NCBI GenBank assembly: GCA_022885665.1
Contig: JAGQDJ010000006.1
Coordinates: forward strand, 310,001 to 374,000
Source: Triops longicaudatus
Taxonomy: Eukaryota > Arthropoda > Branchiopoda > Notostraca > Triopsidae
Direction of reading: 5' to 3'
DNA: 64,000 nucleotides
The notes beneath the pieces were generated by a model that was given only the letters and a program-made list of their open reading frames with translations, ran no database searches and was not told the origin of the DNA. A program made the translations under genes and the position numbers. Below, piece by piece: positions 59,131 through 64,000 of the stretch (position 1 is its first letter; every line of letters begins with the position of its first letter).

Positions 59131-62100
59131 GTGCAGATGAGATGCAATAGATACGAGATGCAGGGCTTCTCTCTTTCCCGCAGCACCCGGAGGTTTTATT
59201 TTTCACTTACACACTGACGGCCACCAACACAAAGAAACAACACGAGGGCTTCAGGAAACTGGTTTGCTCAGATGGGAAAAACGGCCAACTGTGTTAGCTC
59301 TACACGTATTCAACACGACACAAATTACAATCTTAAACGACCACAATAAGCACAAGTCACTGCACTGGGAATATATCCAAAAAACGCCAAGCACCGACCC
59401 TAAAAGCAGAGTACACGATTATACAGTGAGTTTACGGAAGAATACCATTAATTCGAGTCACTGGTGAAGAACACCCCAACTAACCCAGTGAAGCACACTG
59501 TCGCAGTGTTTTGTTATTATTGGAGAAACAAACGCTTGAAAAAGGATTTATTATTTCGGATAGCAAAGCCTGTCAGCTGCGTAGGAACATTAGTAGCGAT
59601 TACTATAGAGAGATTTGCATATTTTGAAACCCTACCTGGAAGTGGAAGGTTATCCTTAATCCGTGGTCAATACTTCACGATACACGACTTGTAGCACAAC
59701 GCCGAGCTCAGTTCGGTGTAAAAACTGTCCTCAGACTGAGAGCTTGTATGGAAAAGCCTGGCAGGCATGGCAGATTGGGCAGAGGTGCTGCTAGCGCGGC
59801 GATTAGCTTAACTTCAGCGGAAAGCGCGGGCAATTGAAACGCAAATGGGTGCTTGGAACAACAAAAGCCAAGCCGAGACAAGGGTGGCAAACGATGGGAA
59901 CAAAACGAGAGCTGAGAACTCCTCATTCTCTTTTTTTTTTACCTCTCGACAATTACCTTTACAAAATTCAAGCTGACATCACCTAAAAAGACAGGAGATA
60001 TCGAGCGATAGGAGACTACTGTAACGCTAGGAGAGATGGTATCTAGAAATCGGCAACCTCCTTTGCGGAACGTGAACCCTTTTATATCCTATTGTTTCAG
60101 GACGCTCCTCATTCTAACCTGGCACTTGGCTGGCTACATTTAAAACCCCCTATTCTGCTGCATCATTTGGGTAGATATTGATCGTCCAAAGTTAAAAGAT
60201 GTGTCCCTTTTCATTAATATTACGATGCACGTTTCAGCAACAGTTGCACCTTTTCCCCTTTGCTCCCCTGTTTCCTCTTCGCAACCTTATTTTTAGCTAA
60301 CCATCGTCTGCGTTGCCGTACTCAAATTATGGAACGACTGCTGTTTGTTAACGGTGTCCAGTAGTCTACAGCCTATAACATTTGCCAACATAAATATTCG
60401 TAGGATTACGTTCTTTCCTCGCGTTTTTCCAAGGATGAAACTTGTAGACATACGCCTTGAGGAACATAAATAAAAAAATAACTCCGTAGGCCCAGTGAGA
60501 AAGTTGACACCCAACGGTAATTCGCTTAATCTCCGATTTAAACCCGCAGCATGTATACTGTCATGCTCTTTTCTTGTTCGATATGTGTTAGCACCATGCT
60601 TCGTTTCTCTTGAAATGTCGGTAGAGAAATGGGAAGAACTATTGATTGGGCTAGTCAAGTCCGCTTTTGTCGGCGTCGTAAGCGTCGCGCGTTCGTCCGG
60701 GGCGCACGATAGTAACTTTACACGTTACGCCGTGGGCCTATACAGCTTGCTGTTTCCCATACGTTGTAACTGTACCACAAACGGACCATAAGGACAGAGA
60801 ACGAGAAGTACCAGGAGAAGAAAACTACGCGATAAAAACGGACGCAAAGCAACAGTAATAATTTGCGTTAAGAACCTATATGGGTGTCCCCTTTTCCTTT
60901 TATTTACTCGCGCCCGGCTTTCATCCATTCAGGGTAGTATATACCCTCATATGTAAATGGTGCACCCTTTCGTGGGCAAAACTTGTACGGTCAGTTCGTA
61001 GTTGTCAAAAGGCAGCAAGGCATCAAGGCAGCAATGGAAGGGAAGGTACTGTACGTGTGATAAATCTAGGGAAAAAATGCGTCCTTGTACGGTGGAACGA
61101 AACGCACGAGACCGTAAAGAAAACCAATAATCTTCGGGGGAGCCAGTGCTTGCAAAAGGAACTCGTGGTACACCTAATAACACCAAGCCAAGAAAGTCCT
61201 GAAAGAAGGTCTCGACGCGAGTAATGCGGATCGATGACGCACAATAAGACTGAACGCAAGAGCTAGTCCAAGTTCGCTTACTTTTCAAGGAGAACGACGC
61301 AAGATCCGAAATCGCATCAACAAAAGGAACAAGCAAGAGAATGGATTTGGTTAATCTAATGAGCAAATGCACGAGAAAAGCGTGAGAGCACTACTGCTGA
61401 AATCGCTTTAAACGTAAGCGTGTAAGTCCAGGCAAATCCGTTACTCTGTCAGCTCATCCGAATGACGAGCGTCATTAAATTGCCTCATATCCCTATATAT
61501 TCACCCTCGTCGGAAAGTCTCGCAATTCTGACATCCTTCGCTCTGGCCTCAGCTAACAGGCAGGGAAATCTGTCACGAGATGAGTCACCAAATCGATATG
61601 GGGCTAGGAATTAAAAACGAAAACGAGTTTTTTTTACAACGAAAATAAATTTCACTAGTCCTTAAATTAATAAAATAAAGAAACATGGACGGAAGAAGGA
61701 ATCTAGGGCATTTGAATGAAGTTTAGTGCATGATTGTTTAGTTTCACGCTTTAAGTAGATAAAAGTATTTAATGTTGGCTTCCTTAACAGTGAGGGCACC
61801 TAGACGAGTATTTTGGCACTGAATAGAAGTACAAGACTTGTTTGGGTACGGACACATGTAATTCTCAATGACATGTCCATATAATCACGAGACCACCCAT
61901 ACAAGGTCATACCCGTGAGGATAACACGTGAGGGTAACGAAAAAAAGTGATCAGATTCTTGGCTATAAAAACGTACTTCGGCCTTTACGCGTTTTCTGTG
62001 GCGTGCGTTCTGTTTTACACATTTCCTTACTGGCGATAAAGGAAGTCTAAAGTCAAGTGGGACAGTTGCTAAGCGGTTGTGGGTCAAATTGCTCGTCGAT

Positions 62101-62282
62101 CGTGCTCTCCAAGTAATAAAAAAAGTGCTTTAAAATATGTTATGGTTATGATAGATTCGAACTATTTGAATTTTTGTAGTCATTTGCAGATTATTTAAAT
62201 CATCACCCTTGTTGAACTGGTCTTAAAAAAATGCCTCTAATTTTTCAAGGTCCTTTGGTCATTGTTGTGGATATCCTAAGAA
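59131..62282. other. intergenic region between Dscam and METTL7-like gene
   Basis: 3.2 kb separating two divergently transcribed genes. It should contain the Dscam promoter and 5' UTR and the promoter of the methyltransferase gene. Open frames up to 141 codons exist around 60.3-61.4 kb, on both strands, but overlap each other and show no recognisable domain. I do not call them genes. Confidence 0.5.
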
Positions 62283-63263
62283 ATGGCTGCGGAAGACGTG
62301 AATACACAGTGTATGTTACGATGCGTTTTGCTTCCCGTTGGGATACTTGCTGTACTGTACTATTTAAAAAAGAAGTATTGGGCGTCTCTACAAGACATGT
62401 AAGCTAAATGGATTCTAGCGATGGTTCACATATTTTTAAATATATTATTATTATTAGAATATTCGCAGCAGTATGGGCTCGTATGATGGGAGGTTATCAC
62501 TCTGCAGTCTACGATAAAAAGAAAGAATTTTTTTCGTCGTTGAACGACGTCAAATCAGCTGACAGCAATTTGCGCAACAAAGGTCTAATACGGATATTGG
62601 AAATTGGAGCTGGGCCAGGTATGAAAACTTCTCTTGTTTTGGAAAGCTGGCAAACTTTCCAATATTTTCTTTTAATACCAGGCAGCAACTTCGAGTTTTA
62701 TCCTGCCAATTGCCAACTGAGCGTTGTAGAGCCCAACATCCATTTCGAAGGCTTGTTCTACGATCGAATCAAAAAGCATCAGAACATCAACTTCCAAAAG
62801 TATTACGTGTCCTCCGCAGAAGACATGTCTGAAATCAAAGACAACAGTTTTGACATCGTCATCTCCGTTTTGGTTCTTTGTTCCGTGGATGACGTCAAGA
62901 AGAGCTTACAGGAAGTCCGTCGAGTCTTGGCACCCGTAAACGAATTATCCGTATTTTTATGAGAAAACAAATCTGCAAAAAAAAATAATGGTTAAAAAGA
63001 TTGGAAGTAATTTTCTTTTCATCTAGGGTGGCAAATTCTATTTCTGGGAACATGTCCATGATCGTCCCGGTACACGGCTTCACCTCGTGCAGAACTTGCT
63101 TTCATGGACTCTGTGGCCCACATTCATGGGCAACTGCCACTTGAATCGAAACATTGATCAGGCAATAGAAGAAATCGGATTCTCCAGCGTCGATCAGAAA
63201 CGCATTGACCTTGAGGCGGTGAAGGTCGTGCGAGTTCACGCTACAGGAATCGCCACAAAATAA
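62283..63263 (+). CDS. METTL7 (TMT1)-like membrane-associated methyltransferase
   Basis: Four exons: 62283-62398, 62458-62618, 62682-62935, 63027-63263, joining to 255 aa. The N-terminus has a short hydrophobic anchor (CVLLPVGILAVLYYLKKKYW). The class I SAM-methyltransferase fold follows: motif I ILEIGAGPGSNFEFYP, then VVEPNIHFEG, the AEDMSEIKDNSFDIVISVLV segment, CSVDDVKKSLQEVRRVLAPG, and GGKFYFWEHVHDRPGTRLH. Such residues are typical of METTL7A/B, which in mammals methylate small alkyl thiols on ER and lipid droplets. The substrate here is unknown. Intron 2 is 63 nt without a stop and could be read through in frame. The paralogue's first exon follows 630 bp downstream. Confidence 0.88.
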
Positions 63264-63426
63264 ACGTTGCATCTGAAGATTTTTATTATTGCAATGCAAT
63301 TTTGAACAGCTGTTTTCTCGAAAGTTTGGGCGACTTGTAGAAAACGCCCTCAAATGGCATATAACCTTACCCAGCATAGAACGTTCAGTGCTTCGGATGG
63401 TTGTTAAGTTTTTTGGAATCTGTTAC

Positions 63427-63432
63427 AATAAA
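63427..63432 (+). terminator. polyadenylation signal of the METTL7-like gene
   Basis: AATAAA about 165 bases after the stop codon. Confidence 0.5.
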
Positions 63433-63896
63433 AAGGCGTACTACTGACTAACTTAGGGTGCATTTTCCGTAAATAGAAGTAATGTTAGAACGTCGTAGTT
63501 CAAAACATTCCATGATTCCGGTTTGACACACGAGTAGTAAACTCGACCTGTGTGGTACGAAGCAAATCACGTACGGCAAATAAGTGTGGTGAGGAATTAA
63601 GGGCTCCGATTACGGAAATTCTGATATTGGAAATTATGTGGCCTATTTTGGAACTGGACTCTAGAAAGGATAGGGATACTGCTGTTGGCGAGTCCTGACC
63701 TACCAAACCTGCCCGAGGGAGAGGTAACTAGACACACAAACGTAAGTAGAAGACAAACAGAAGATATTAAACTGAAAGAGTCAACAGTTGATACTGGTTG
63801 ATACTAGTGTATAACTCAGGGTAGTGAAAGGATTAAAAACTTAAAGAATATCACTCGCTGTATAGGAAGCACTACGTCTATGTTCTGTTCACAAGT

Positions 63897-64000
63897 ATGG
63901 CCATAGAAGATGCAAGGATTCAAATTTTCTTACGATGGTTTGCTGGGCCAGTTATTTTGGTAGCTGTATTATACTACTTAAAGCAAAAGTATTGGCTTAC
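63897..64000 (+). CDS. second METTL7-like gene, first exon, cut by window end
   Basis: ATG at 63897 opens MAIEDARIQIFLRWFAGPVI and LVAVLYYLKQKYWLT. The stretch AVLYYLK(K/Q)KYW is the same as in the first exon of the gene at 62283, and both start MA(A/I)ED. So this is a tandem paralogue whose catalytic exons lie beyond the window. Confidence 0.8.
   Translation, partial: MAIEDARIQIFLRWFAGPVILVAVLYYLKQKYWL

Noticed and set aside
60293..61372. Overlapping open frames of up to 141 codons on both strands
   Set aside because: No domain similarity, mutual overlap, and base composition like the surrounding intergenic DNA.
62408..62962. 184-codon single-exon reading of the methyltransferase
   Set aside because: It reads through a 63-nt intron, starts inside intron 1 and misses the GGKFYFWEH C-terminal part; the four-exon model restores the full family pattern.

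Overview
The window is animal nuclear DNA from an arthropod, most likely a crustacean with short introns (mostly 60-400 bp). The evidence is GT-AG split genes with conserved phases and, above all, a hypervariable Dscam gene with three arrays of mutually exclusive exons (Ig2 first half, Ig3 first half, whole Ig7). That architecture is known only from pancrustaceans (insects and crustaceans). The compact introns recall branchiopods such as Daphnia, but my array sizes (9, 27 and 23 intact exons) are larger than the roughly 8, 24-26 and 16-17 I recall for Daphnia, so I do not name a species.

Layout, left to right: (1) 1-12.9 kb is mostly non-coding; it holds one minus-strand first coding exon (7203-7400) of a Moody/Tre1-like rhodopsin-family GPCR whose remaining exons are not in the window. 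(2) 12.9-15.6 kb, plus strand: a complete six-exon Moody/Tre1-like GPCR (361 aa) facing away from the first, so the two paralogues form a divergent pair. (3) 15.6-21.2 kb: intergenic, with polyA signals, a dispersed repeat in two close copies and a tRNA-like SINE relic. (4) 21.26-59.13 kb, minus strand: the whole coding part of hypervariable Dscam, about 38 kb. The reading frame closes through every exon, giving about 1,994 aa with standard choices: signal peptide, Ig1-Ig9, four FNIII, Ig10, two FNIII, one TM helix, and a proline- and tyrosine-rich tail. (5) 62.3-63.3 kb, plus strand: a complete METTL7 (TMT1)-like membrane methyltransferase, and at 63.9 kb the first exon of a tandem copy cut by the window edge.

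Dscam can in principle make 9 x 27 x 23 = 5,589 ectodomains. The sequence shows the probable choice machinery. Near the end of the Ig7 array lies a docking element (28225-28240) that is the reverse complement of a short element repeated after most Ig7 variants. The intron before the first exon 6 variant holds a second docking element (49077-49115), complementary to elements 45-90 nt upstream of many exon 6 variants. This matches the competing RNA-pairing model described for insect Dscam. The exon 6 docking element also reads, on the opposite strand, like the 3' end of an exon 6 variant, suggesting it arose as an inverted exon tail. Birth-and-death evolution is visible: one dead exon 6 variant, one dead Ig7 variant, one Ig7 fragment, near-duplicate neighbours, and a mosaic Ig7 exon.

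Exon borders were read by eye from splice motifs and frame; each constant exon and each array was checked for length modulo 3.
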